Assembly (NCBI RefSeq): GCF_000368045.1
Contig: NZ_KB849234.1
Span: 144,204 to 208,203 of the forward strand
Length of the DNA stretch: 64,000 nt
DNA from: Acinetobacter johnsonii CIP 64.6
GTDB lineage: Bacteria > Pseudomonadota > Gammaproteobacteria > Pseudomonadales > Moraxellaceae
Reading direction: 5' to 3'
The notes below the pieces were generated by a model that had not been told where the DNA came from, ran no database searches, and saw only the letters and a list, made by a program, of their open reading frames with translations. A program made the translations under genes and the position numbers. Positions 7,280 through 15,297 of this stretch are shown in pieces. Position 1 is the first letter of the stretch; every line of letters starts with the position of its first letter.

Positions 7280-9463
7280 ATGAGTAAGTTTAATCTACAC
7301 CCTCTTTCATTAGCATTGCTTGGGGCAATCACCACTCCTGTTTTCGCAGAAACAGCAACTGAAGATTCATCTACCCATCAGCTTTCCACCATTGTGGTTT
7401 CAGCTGCAGGTTTTGAACAAGATATTAAAAATGCACCAGCTACAATGACGGTCATTACAGCAGAAGATTTAAAAAATAAACGTATTAATTCGATTGCCGA
7501 TGCCTTAAGCGATATAGAAGGCGTTGATATTAGTCCCACAGCAGGAAAAACAGGTGGTCTGAATATTCGTATTCGTGGAATGGATTCAGAATATACACTC
7601 GTCCTAATTGATGGTCGCCGTCAAAACAGCACTGGTGACATTACTCCAAATGGATTTGGCGAATCAAACAACAGTTTTATCCCTCCAATATCTGCGATTG
7701 AACGTATTGAAGTCATACGCGGCCCTGCATCAACATTATATGGCTCTGACGCCATCGGTGGTGTAGTCAATATTATTACTAAAAAAGTTTCAAATGAATG
7801 GACTGGAGCAGTCACTTTAGAAGGAACATTACTCCCTAATAGTTCTGATTTCGGGAATCAACGCTCTGTAGATGCATATGTTACTGGCCCACTTATTCCA
7901 AACCTCCTTGGTATTCAATTAAGGGGCCGCAAAGCTGAACGAGATCAATCAAACGTAATTCGTAGCGATGATGAAGGTACTGAAACAGAACTAACTCAGG
8001 GACAAAACCCAACCAAGTCAGACTTAGAAAATATTGGTGTTCGCTTAACTTTAACACCAACGGATCAACATGATATTTCTGCGGAATATGAGCAGACAGA
8101 TCAATGGTATGACAACTCTAAAGGACAATTAGGCACTTTAGGTGCAAACGGCGGTTATGATAAGTCCCAAGAATATAATCGTGAAAAAATGATTCTTTCG
8201 CATACATGGCGCAGTAATATCGGCACTCTTGAGTCTAGTCTTGCAAATACTCAAACAGAAACTGTAGGTCGCTTAATTCCGGCTCGCGCGCAAAATATGT
8301 CTCAGGCAATAACACCACGTTTGCTTGAAAGCGAAGATACTATTTTCGATACCAAGTTTACGACTAATTATATTAATGGTCATAACATTACTTTAGGTGG
8401 GCAATGGTGGGATGCAAGCATTCGTGATGGACTTCGTGTTCAAAAAGAAGTTTCTTTTGAGCAATTAGGACTATTCGCTGAAGATACATGGTCACTTAAT
8501 GATAGTTTGGCATTAACCTTGGGTTTACGTTATGACAATCATGATACTTTTGGGGATTTTTGGACGCCGCGCGCTTATTTAGTCTGGAATGCAAATGAAA
8601 ACTGGACATTTAAAGGTGGCTACTCTGAAGGCTACAAAGCGCCTCGATTAGAACGCCTAACCACAGGTATTTATAATGTTAGTGGTCAAGGCCGCACACC
8701 TGTTTTCGGTAATCCTGATTTAAAACCTGAAACCAGTAAAAATTTAGAACTAGGTACGTATTTTACGAATAACTCTAACTTTGACTTTAATATCACAGGT
8801 TTTTTTAGTGAAATTGAAGACAAAATTATGACGGGTAATGCTGAGTTACGTTGTAATACTGATACGAATAAACAGCAATGTGAAGACTATATGCTTTCCG
8901 TTGGAACGCCTTGGACAATGGACTATAACCGAGGTGCTCCAGATACGTGGAACGTTACGCGTCCAATCAATGCCGAAGAAGCTGAAGTTTATGGTATTGA
9001 AACTGGTCTAAATTGGGAGTTTGCAGAAAACTGGAAACTAGGCCTCAATTATACTTGGACCGAGACGGAAATTAAGGATAAACAACTTAATAACCCTGTT
9101 CTAAATGATACACCAAAGCATATGGCAAACGCCTCTTTGAAATGGCAAGCTGCCGATTTCGTCAATTTATGGGCACGTGGTGAATATCGTAGTGAACGTG
9201 CACGTTTTACGTCAAATTACGAGAATCTAACCGTAGCTAACCAAGCTGTTTATGATGCGTTAGGAGATTATAAGGCTTATACACTGTTCCATATTGGTTC
9301 AAACTTTATCGTTAATGATAACTGGGACGTTGGTGTGGCTTTATACAATGTCTTTGACAAAGACTTCAATGATTATGAAAAAATAGGGACAGGCTATTAC
9401 AATCGTTATAGTAACACCCAAGAAGGACGACGCGTTCAGCTAAGTACGGCCTTTAAGTTCTAA
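7280..9463 (+). CDS. FepA/PirA-type TonB-dependent catecholate siderophore receptor
   Basis: This is an outer-membrane gated channel for iron-loaded siderophores. The 727-residue product has a signal peptide ending at VFA-ET (about residue 23), a TonB box (TIVVSA), and a plug domain (about 45-165) with GLNIRIRGMDSEYTLVLIDG and ERIEVIRGPASTLYGSDAIGGVVNI. A 22-strand barrel follows and ends in the aromatic residue F727. Two cysteines (CNTDTNKQQC) in a barrel loop resemble the loop disulfide of FepA relatives. The start is supported by GGA 11 bases upstream, and a Fur-like box precedes it. The exact ligand cannot be read from sequence. The gene is inserted between tig and the piuA block. Confidence 0.85.
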   Translation: MSKFNLHPLSLALLGAITTPVFAETATEDSSTHQLSTIVVSAAGFEQDIKNAPATMTVITAEDLKNKRINSIADALSDIEGVDISPTAGKTGGLNIRIRGMDSEYTLVLIDGRRQNSTGDITPNGFGESNNSFIPPISAIERIEVIRGPASTLYGSDAIGGVVNIITKKVSNEWTGAVTLEGTLLPNSSDFGNQRSVDAYVTGPLIPNLLGIQLRGRKAERDQSNVIRSDDEGTETELTQGQNPTKSDLENIGVRLTLTPTDQHDISAEYEQTDQWYDNSKGQLGTLGANGGYDKSQEYNREKMILSHTWRSNIGTLESSLANTQTETVGRLIPARAQNMSQAITPRLLESEDTIFDTKFTTNYINGHNITLGGQWWDASIRDGLRVQKEVSFEQLGLFAEDTWSLNDSLALTLGLRYDNHDTFGDFWTPRAYLVWNANENWTFKGGYSEGYKAPRLERLTTGIYNVSGQGRTPVFGNPDLKPETSKNLELGTYFTNNSNFDFNITGFFSEIEDKIMTGNAELRCNTDTNKQQCEDYMLSVGTPWTMDYNRGAPDTWNVTRPINAEEAEVYGIETGLNWEFAENWKLGLNYTWTETEIKDKQLNNPVLNDTPKHMANASLKWQAADFVNLWARGEYRSERARFTSNYENLTVANQAVYDALGDYKAYTLFHIGSNFIVNDNWDVGVALYNVFDKDFNDYEKIGTGYYNRYSNTQEGRRVQLSTAFKF

Positions 9464-9472
9464 GCTACATGC

Positions 9473-9500
9473 AAAACCCTGCGCCGGCAGGGTTTTCTTC
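9473..9500 (+). terminator. Terminator of the FepA-type receptor gene
   Basis: AAAACCCTGC (9473-9482) pairs with GCAGGGTTTT (9487-9496) around a 4-base loop directly after the receptor stop codon. Confidence 0.85.
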
Positions 9501-9738
9501 ATACATACCAAATATAGATCTAACATAATTTATACATACTCACTTGAGAAACACCTTCAAACTTAGCCTAAAAATAATGGATTCTAAATTCCAATAATAT
9601 TATAAAAATATAATCTAATTTTCCAATCCAAATAAAAATCAAAAACTTATATCAAATTCATTACATTATTACATTTATTTTTTCTACACAAATATATCTA
9701 AGCATCGACAATTTCAATGTAATAGTTATGCTACAAAA
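9501..9738. other. AT-rich intergenic region before piuA
   Basis: About 240 bp of very AT-rich DNA lie between the receptor terminator and the Fur box of piuA. I see no supported open frame and no clear hairpin. It presumably holds the piuA promoter. Confidence 0.4.
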
Positions 9739-9757
9739 AATAAGAATCATTATTATT
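9739..9757 (+). promoter_or_regulatory. Fur box of piuA
   Basis: AATAAGAATCATTATTATT matches the 19-base Fur consensus at 13 positions. It ends 36 bp before the ATG at 9794. A longer open frame could begin at 9728, but its extra residues (MLQKIRIIIIRIL...) would simply be a translation of this operator, which argues for the downstream start. Confidence 0.65.
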
Positions 9758-9793
9758 CGCATACTAATTTACAACGCTAGAACTAGATTCGTT

Positions 9794-12124
9794 ATGGCCT
9801 TCATCAAAACACGTAAAAAGCTGGTTTCTTCAGCAATCGCTTCAACACTCTCTGTGGTTGCAGTCAATGCTGTTGCGCAAGATCAAATCGCGCAATTAGA
9901 AACAATTCACACGGAAGCGGCAGCAGAACAAAGTTTGAAAGTAGACAAATCTGCAAACAGCAAGTTCGTTGCTCCCCTACTCGACACACCAAAGTCAGTA
10001 TCTGTTATTTCTAAACAGTTGATTGAAGACACTCAAGTTACAACTTTAAGCGATGCTTTACGCACAGTACCTGGGATCACACTTGGTGCAGGTGAAGGTG
10101 GTAACCCAAATGGTGACCGTCCATTTATCCGTGGTTATAACTCTGAAAGTTCAATGTATGTAGACGGTGTACGTAACTCTACTTCTCAAAACCGTGAAAT
10201 GTTTGCGATTGAGCAAGTTGAAATTACTAAAGGTTCTGCATCTGCTATGGGCGGTGCAGGTACAACTGGTGGTAGCATCAACATGATTTCTAAAGTTGCA
10301 AAAAAAGGTGACTTTTTAGAAGGTTCTGTGGGTGCAGGAACGGATGATTACCAACGTATTACTTTAGACGGTAACAAAGATTTTGGTAATGGTATTGCTG
10401 CTCGTGTTGCCGTAATGGGTCACCACAACGACAAAGCAGGTCAAGAAGATGGTACTGAATATGCACGTGCAGGTATTGCACCAAGTATTACTTTTGGTCT
10501 AGACAGCGACACGCGTGCAACTTTAAGCTACTACTACCTCAAAACTGATGATACCCCTGATTCAGGCATTCCATACAACAACCCATTTGGTGCTCCAAGA
10601 ACTGGAGCAATTGATTACCGACCATTAAATGGCAATGGTAAGCCTATCGATGTTAAACAAGGTATGTATTACGGCTGGAAAGATCGCGATTTCCAAAAAC
10701 AGGAAAATCAATCAGGAACGATCAAGCTTGAGCATGATCTTACTGATAATTTAACCCTTAGCAATACCGCTGTATACAACAAATCTAAAAATGACTATCT
10801 TTGGACGAATCCGGATGATTCACAAGGTAACTTTTACAATAAACCTGAATTCACTAATCAATTAGTAGGCAATGTTTGGGCGCGTGCAAACTCACGTGTA
10901 GCTGATACTGATACCTTTACAGACCAATTGGCTTTAACAGGTAAATTTAATACAGGTCGCTTAAAGCACAGCTTTAACCTAGGTGCTGAGTACTCAGACC
11001 AAGAAACAGACCGTACCCAATATATTATCAATGGCGAAAATACTACGGGAAGTGCCTACTCGGATTGTAGCAAGTCTGAAAATGTGAGCTCTGGTTGGTG
11101 CACCTCGGTTCAGAATCCTAATCGCGGACAATGGACAGGCAGCATCAGTACCGAAGGTGCTGACCAATACAACACTCAAACAAAATCTACTTCTATTTAC
11201 TTACTAGACAACATTGAATTTAGCCCTCAGTGGATTTTAGATTTGGGCTTACGCTGGGATAAGTTTGATACTGAACAGACCATGACTTATGGAGCTCTTA
11301 ACAGTGCTGTGATTGCTAATCCTGCTACAGCAAAAGCCGGCGATAAAGTAAAAACTGAAAGTGATACCGACTTTTTCACATATCAAGCAGGTATTACTTT
11401 TAAACCTGTTGAAAATGGGGCTATTTATGCAAGTTATGCCACTTCTGCAAACCCTGTTGGTATAGATGCTGGTGACGGTTCAGAAGGCATTGGAGCGGCT
11501 TATAGCAACCTAGATCCTGAAGAAAGTCGTACTTTTGAAATCGGTACAAAATGGGACTTGCTACAAGATCGCCTAAATTTAACAGCTGCTATTTTCCGTA
11601 CTGAAAAACAAAATGCTCGTATTCAACTGTCTCCTACAACCTATAGCAATATCGGTGAAAGTAAAGTGGATGGTCTTGAACTTGGTTTAAACGGTAAGAT
11701 TACTGATAAGTGGGATATTAGTGCTGGTTATACTTATTTAGACAGTAAAGCGACCAAAAATGGTGTAAGTTGCCGTGGTACAACATGTACAGACCAATCT
11801 ATATTTAATGGCAACCAAATGCCTAACGTTCCTAAAAACAGTGCTACGCTATGGACAACTTACCAAATTGTGCCACAGTTAACTTTAGGTGCTGGCGCAA
11901 TTGCGATGGACAAAGTTTATGGTGACTTAGCAAACACAAAATATGTACCAGGTTACGTTCGCTACGATGCTATGGCGCGTTACAACGTCAACAAAAATGT
12001 TGATCTACAGTTAAATGTCAACAACTTGGCTGATACACGCTACTTCACTAAAGCATATTCATCTCACTATGCAACTGAAGCTGAAGGTCGTAGCGCAGTA
12101 CTGTCTCTAAACTTCAAATACTAA
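9794..12124 (+). CDS. piuA: PiuA-type (Fiu family) TonB-dependent catecholate siderophore receptor
   Basis: This outer-membrane receptor imports iron-catecholate complexes. In Acinetobacter and Pseudomonas, PiuA is also a known entry route for siderophore-conjugated beta-lactams. From ATG 9794 the product has 776 residues: a signal peptide (MAFIKTRKKLVSSAIASTL... to VAQ near residue 29), a TonB-box region (LETIHTEA), a plug with FIRGYNSESSMYVDGVRN and FEVEQ-like FAIEQVEITKGSASAMGGAG, and a barrel ending in NFKY. It is followed by a piuC-type dioxygenase gene, as in the piuA-piuC and fiu-ybiX pairs. The start was chosen because the upstream in-frame ATG (9728) precedes the Fur box. The ribosome binding site is weak. 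Confidence 0.9.
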   Translation: MAFIKTRKKLVSSAIASTLSVVAVNAVAQDQIAQLETIHTEAAAEQSLKVDKSANSKFVAPLLDTPKSVSVISKQLIEDTQVTTLSDALRTVPGITLGAGEGGNPNGDRPFIRGYNSESSMYVDGVRNSTSQNREMFAIEQVEITKGSASAMGGAGTTGGSINMISKVAKKGDFLEGSVGAGTDDYQRITLDGNKDFGNGIAARVAVMGHHNDKAGQEDGTEYARAGIAPSITFGLDSDTRATLSYYYLKTDDTPDSGIPYNNPFGAPRTGAIDYRPLNGNGKPIDVKQGMYYGWKDRDFQKQENQSGTIKLEHDLTDNLTLSNTAVYNKSKNDYLWTNPDDSQGNFYNKPEFTNQLVGNVWARANSRVADTDTFTDQLALTGKFNTGRLKHSFNLGAEYSDQETDRTQYIINGENTTGSAYSDCSKSENVSSGWCTSVQNPNRGQWTGSISTEGADQYNTQTKSTSIYLLDNIEFSPQWILDLGLRWDKFDTEQTMTYGALNSAVIANPATAKAGDKVKTESDTDFFTYQAGITFKPVENGAIYASYATSANPVGIDAGDGSEGIGAAYSNLDPEESRTFEIGTKWDLLQDRLNLTAAIFRTEKQNARIQLSPTTYSNIGESKVDGLELGLNGKITDKWDISAGYTYLDSKATKNGVSCRGTTCTDQSIFNGNQMPNVPKNSATLWTTYQIVPQLTLGAGAIAMDKVYGDLANTKYVPGYVRYDAMARYNVNKNVDLQLNVNNLADTRYFTKAYSSHYATEAEGRSAVLSLNFKY

Positions 12125-12161
12125 GTTTATAACTAAAATCTTTTTCATCCTGAGATTTGAT

Positions 12162-12191
12162 AAAAATAGCCTCTCATTGAGGCTATTTTTA
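12162..12191 (+). terminator. Terminator of piuA
   Basis: AAAAATAGCCTC pairs with GAGGCTATTTTT around TCATT. It lies between piuA and piuC, so full piuC expression needs readthrough or its own promoter. Confidence 0.9.
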
Positions 12192-12239
12192 TATATGCTT
12201 AAAGACTAAATAGATCTTTCATTTTCAGCAGGCCATGTT

Positions 12240-12923
12240 GTGATCCATCATATTCCCAACGTATTAAGCAAAGAACAGGTACAATACTTTCGTAGTGAAA
12301 TGGCAAAAGTCGAGTGGGTTGATGGTAAAAAAACCACAGGATCACTCTCAAAACATGTAAAACAAAATCAACAGCTCCCCGAAGATCACCCTCTCACGCA
12401 ACACTTAGGCCATATCATCTTAGAAGCACTTGGACAACATCCACTCTTTATGTCCGCTGCCCTACCTTTAGATATTTTGCCACCTTATTTTAACCGCTAT
12501 GAACAGGGCGAAACTTTTGGCTTTCATGTGGACAATGCCATTCGCTGGGTAGCCGGAAGCAAAGATCGGATTCGTACCGATGTATCCTGCACTATTTTCC
12601 TAAGCGAACCTGAAGAATATGAGGGTGGTGATTTGGTGGTAGAAGACACCTATGGCTATCATGAAGTGAAACTACCTGCGGGTGATATGATTTTATATCC
12701 ATCTACTAGCGTGCATGAGGTAACACCAGTGACCTCAGGCTGCCGTGTCGCTTCGTTCTTTTGGGTTCAAAGCATGATTCGAGATGATACTGACCGCCAT
12801 ATCTTATTTAATCTTGATCAAACTATTCAGAACCTACGTGTGCAACTCGGTGATCAACATCAAGAAGTGGTCAAGCTCACTAGTCTGTATCATAACCTGA
12901 TGCGCAAATGGGCTGAACTGTAA
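12240..12923 (+). CDS. piuC: PiuC/YbiX-type Fe(II)- and 2-oxoglutarate-dependent dioxygenase
   Basis: This is a cytoplasmic hydroxylase of the PKHD type. The 227-residue product shows the iron ligands H96 and D98 (FGFHVDNA) and H159 (STSVHEVTP), and the 2-oxoglutarate-binding arginine R169 (GCRVASFF). The start codon is GTG, with AGCAGG upstream; the nearby ATG at 12235 is out of frame. Members are found next to catecholate receptors (piuA, fiu), where they are thought to act on iron-siderophore metabolism, but the substrate is unproven. The gene follows piuA and precedes the oxidase gene by 49 bp. Confidence 0.9.
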   Translation: MIHHIPNVLSKEQVQYFRSEMAKVEWVDGKKTTGSLSKHVKQNQQLPEDHPLTQHLGHIILEALGQHPLFMSAALPLDILPPYFNRYEQGETFGFHVDNAIRWVAGSKDRIRTDVSCTIFLSEPEEYEGGDLVVEDTYGYHEVKLPAGDMILYPSTSVHEVTPVTSGCRVASFFWVQSMIRDDTDRHILFNLDQTIQNLRVQLGDQHQEVVKLTSLYHNLMRKWAEL

Positions 12924-12972
12924 AACAATAATCCCAGCTCAACGTTAACTACTGTAGCAACTGGACCGTTAC

Positions 12973-14079
12973 ATGACATCAAAAACTATTTTGCCACCCC
13001 TCACCCAAATTCCTGCCTCATTACAAACGATTGCAGACTATGAAATTGAGGCAGAAAAGCATCTGCCTGAGATGGTCTGGCACTATTTGCAAGGTGGTGC
13101 TATGGATGAAATCAGTGTTCGAAATAACCTCGCTCAGTTCCAAAACCTGCACTTGATACCACGCATGTTAAGAGATCTCACTCAAGGCAATACAAGCTGT
13201 GAAATCTTAGGACAAAGCTTTCCACATCCTATTTTTGTGGCACCGATTGGTCATCAACAGCAGTTTCATCCTGAAGCAGAAGCTGCAACTGCACTGGCAG
13301 CAGAAGTACTCGGCAGTAATATGATTTTGAGTACCTTTACCAATACCGATATGCGCACATTCAAACCAGAGAATCCCTTCAAATGGTTCCAACTGTATTG
13401 GCAAGGTGACCGCGATAAGTCTTTGGCTTTGCTTAAGCTCGCTGAGGCACAAAACTTCACAGCCATTGTGATCACTGTGGACTCACCACATACAGGCATC
13501 CGTGATCGTGAACGTCGTGCTTTCTTTCACCTCCCTGAAAACATGCAGCATCCGCACACTCCTGCCCATATTCCACTGCCTGAACTGCAAGAAGGCGATC
13601 ATCCCGTGTTTAATGGGCTAATGAAAATTGCTCCGACGTGGGACGACATCGCATGGATGGTTCAACAGACTGATTTACCCATCCTGTTAAAAGGCATCGT
13701 CAGTCCACTCGATGCACAACTGGCCATTCAACATGGCATACAAGGCTTAATTGTGTCTAACCACGGCGGTCGTGTTTTAGATACCTGTATTCCGCCACTG
13801 AAAGCCTTACAACTCATCAAGAAAACTGTGCCAAATGACTTCCCTCTTTTATATGATGGCGGTATTCGTCGCGGCTCAGATGTGTTTAAGGCCATTGCCT
13901 TAGGGGCTTCCGCGGTCTTAGTTGGGCGACCATGTATTTATGGTCTTGCCACTGCGGGTGCCTTAGGCGTTGCCCATGTGCTTAAAATCATAAAAGAAGA
14001 ATTTGAGATCACCATGGCGTTGATGGGCACTGCAACTCTGGCAGATATACAGCCAGATATGGTCATAGAGTTCTCATAA
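12973..14079 (+). CDS. FMN-dependent alpha-hydroxy-acid oxidase/dehydrogenase
   Basis: This TIM-barrel flavoenzyme belongs to the glycolate oxidase/lactate dehydrogenase family and oxidises an L-2-hydroxy acid to the 2-oxo acid. The 368-residue product shows the family landmarks in order: FVAPIGHQQ near residue 85, WFQLYWQGDRD (flavin/substrate tyrosine), LLKGIVSPLDA (FMN lysine), SNHGGRVLD with the catalytic histidine and arginine, and DGGIRRGSDVFKAIALGASAVLVGRP for phosphate binding. It lacks the membrane-binding loop length typical of LldD, so it may be soluble. It follows piuC and may share its transcript. Its natural terminator now lies beyond an IS5-family insertion. Confidence 0.85.
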   Translation: MTSKTILPPLTQIPASLQTIADYEIEAEKHLPEMVWHYLQGGAMDEISVRNNLAQFQNLHLIPRMLRDLTQGNTSCEILGQSFPHPIFVAPIGHQQQFHPEAEAATALAAEVLGSNMILSTFTNTDMRTFKPENPFKWFQLYWQGDRDKSLALLKLAEAQNFTAIVITVDSPHTGIRDRERRAFFHLPENMQHPHTPAHIPLPELQEGDHPVFNGLMKIAPTWDDIAWMVQQTDLPILLKGIVSPLDAQLAIQHGIQGLIVSNHGGRVLDTCIPPLKALQLIKKTVPNDFPLLYDGGIRRGSDVFKAIALGASAVLVGRPCIYGLATAGALGVAHVLKIIKEEFEITMALMGTATLADIQPDMVIEFS

Positions 14080-14133
14080 TCTTTTCAAAAATGCGAATGA
14101 AATAAACCAAATTCGTAAAATGAAGAAAAAGAT

Positions 14134-14135
14134 TA
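14134..14135. repeat. TA target duplication, left copy
   Basis: The dinucleotide TA stands directly before the left inverted repeat and again at 14994-14995 after the right one, as expected for IS427-group IS5 elements. Confidence 0.6.
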
Positions 14136-14993
14136 GGGTGTGTTGACACTTTTAGCTTAAAAAAATAGCGAAGTAGTAAAATCAAATCGCCAAACCCAAT
14201 TTTACTATTCGCTATGCCTCTTACCATGCTGACAGATCAACACTGGCAAAAGTTGAAAGTTATTCTGCGTAATTTATCCATTCACCACAACTCAAATTTA
14301 CGCAATTTTATTGAAGCTATTCTCTATAGAATTAGAACAGGCTGTCCGTGGCGAGATATTCCTTGTTGTTTTGGTCATTCAAACTCTATTTTCAAACGTT
14401 TTAATCGTTGGTCAAGCAGCGGTTAGTTACTTAGATTATTCAAATTATTAGCCTCATGCCCCGATATGGAGTGGATTTTTATTGATGGCTCTCATGTACG
14501 TGCTCATCAACATTCTGCCGGCATAGCGAATCAATCTATTTCTAAAAGTGTAGGAGGAAACTCCTCAAAAATACATTTGATTGTTGATGCACATGGCAAT
14601 CCTATTGATTTCATGATTACCGATGGAACCACACATGATGTTAAAGTTGCACCTGATTTAATATCAACATTAGATTTAAAAGAGACAAAAGTGGTATGTG
14701 CAGATAAAGGCTATGATTCAGAACCACTGCGTGAACAGATCAGGAAAACAGGGACTAAAGCGAATATACCAAAGAAAACAAATAGCCAATCTAACAATGA
14801 CCATATGGACTGGTATTTATATAAAATCAGGCATTTAGTTGAAAATATGTTTTGTAGATTAAAGCAATTTAGAGGAATAGCTACTCGATATGACAAGCTC
14901 AAAAGAAATTATCAAAGTTCTGTTGCTTTAGCCTGTATATTTTTATGGCTACCTTTATAGGGTTAATTATGAACAGTAAATGTCAACAGACCC
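14136..14993 (+). mobile_element. IS5-family (IS427-like group) insertion sequence, 858 bp
   Basis: The element is bounded by imperfect terminal inverted repeats: GGGTGTGTTGACA at the left end and TGTCAACAGACCC (reverse complement GGGTCTGTTGACA) at the right end, one mismatch in 13. It is flanked by a TA duplication. One DDE transposase frame fills it but is interrupted by an amber codon. The element separates the hydroxy-acid oxidase gene from the hairpin terminator at 15018-15060. The near-intact ends and single lesion suggest a fairly recent insertion, possibly mobilisable in trans. Confidence 0.85.
14214..14960 (+). pseudogene. IS5-family transposase interrupted by an in-frame amber codon
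   Basis: Read through the stop, this is a 248-codon DDE transposase. The N-terminal half (MLTDQHWQKLKVIL... GCPWRDIP) continues in the same frame after TAG at 14424-14426 into FKLLASCPDMEWIFIDGSHV, KIHLIVDAHGNPI, the ADKGYDSEP region and RHLVENMFCRLKQFR with the last catalytic glutamate. Because both halves share one frame, the break is a nonsense change (for example AAG to TAG) and not the programmed frameshift seen in some IS427-group elements. The two fragments are 70 and 164 residues. The second has an ATG at 14466 but no convincing ribosome binding site. Confidence 0.85.
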
Positions 14994-14994
14994 T

Positions 14995-15297
14995 AAACTC
15001 ATCTCAAAAATACACGGAAATATTTCCCCTATATATCAAATTAAAGGGAAATATTTTTTCAGATACGACTAAAAGCCATAAAAAAAGAAAAATCTTTTCG
15101 ACCGAACTGGATTAAACTCTTAAATATAACGTTACAAGGTTACTCACGGTAAATCTAAGTCGTATCAAATATTTACGTTTACAAACACCCTGAAGACTCC
15201 CTTGTAAATAGAGACCATAGACACAATCTATATTCAGTAGTAGGTTGCTTTTTATTACCCACTCAAATGCAACCCGTACTATGTAAGGAGTTACCTC
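14995..15297. other. Intergenic/leader region before leuA
   Basis: The region contains the terminator at 15018-15060 and a spaced inverted repeat, GATACGACT (15062-15070) with AGTCGTATC (15158-15166). It ends in a good ribosome binding site for leuA, AAGGAG (15284-15289). I looked for a leucine-rich leader peptide followed by alternative hairpins and did not find a convincing one. Confidence 0.4.
15018..15060 (+). terminator. Displaced terminator of the hydroxy-acid oxidase gene
   Basis: AAATATTTCCC (15018-15028) pairs with GGGAAATATTT (15046-15056) around a 17-base loop, followed by T. Before the IS insertion it would have lain about 80 bp behind the oxidase stop codon. It now lies 24 bp outside the IS right end. 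Confidence 0.65.

Noticed and set aside
14426..14466. Programmed frameshift between two transposase genes of the IS5 element
   Set aside because: Both parts lie in the same frame and are separated only by one TAG, so it is a nonsense mutation and not a frameshift.
15100..15297. Leucine attenuator with leader peptide before leuA
   Set aside because: No short frame with a run of leucine codons and no pair of competing hairpins could be found.
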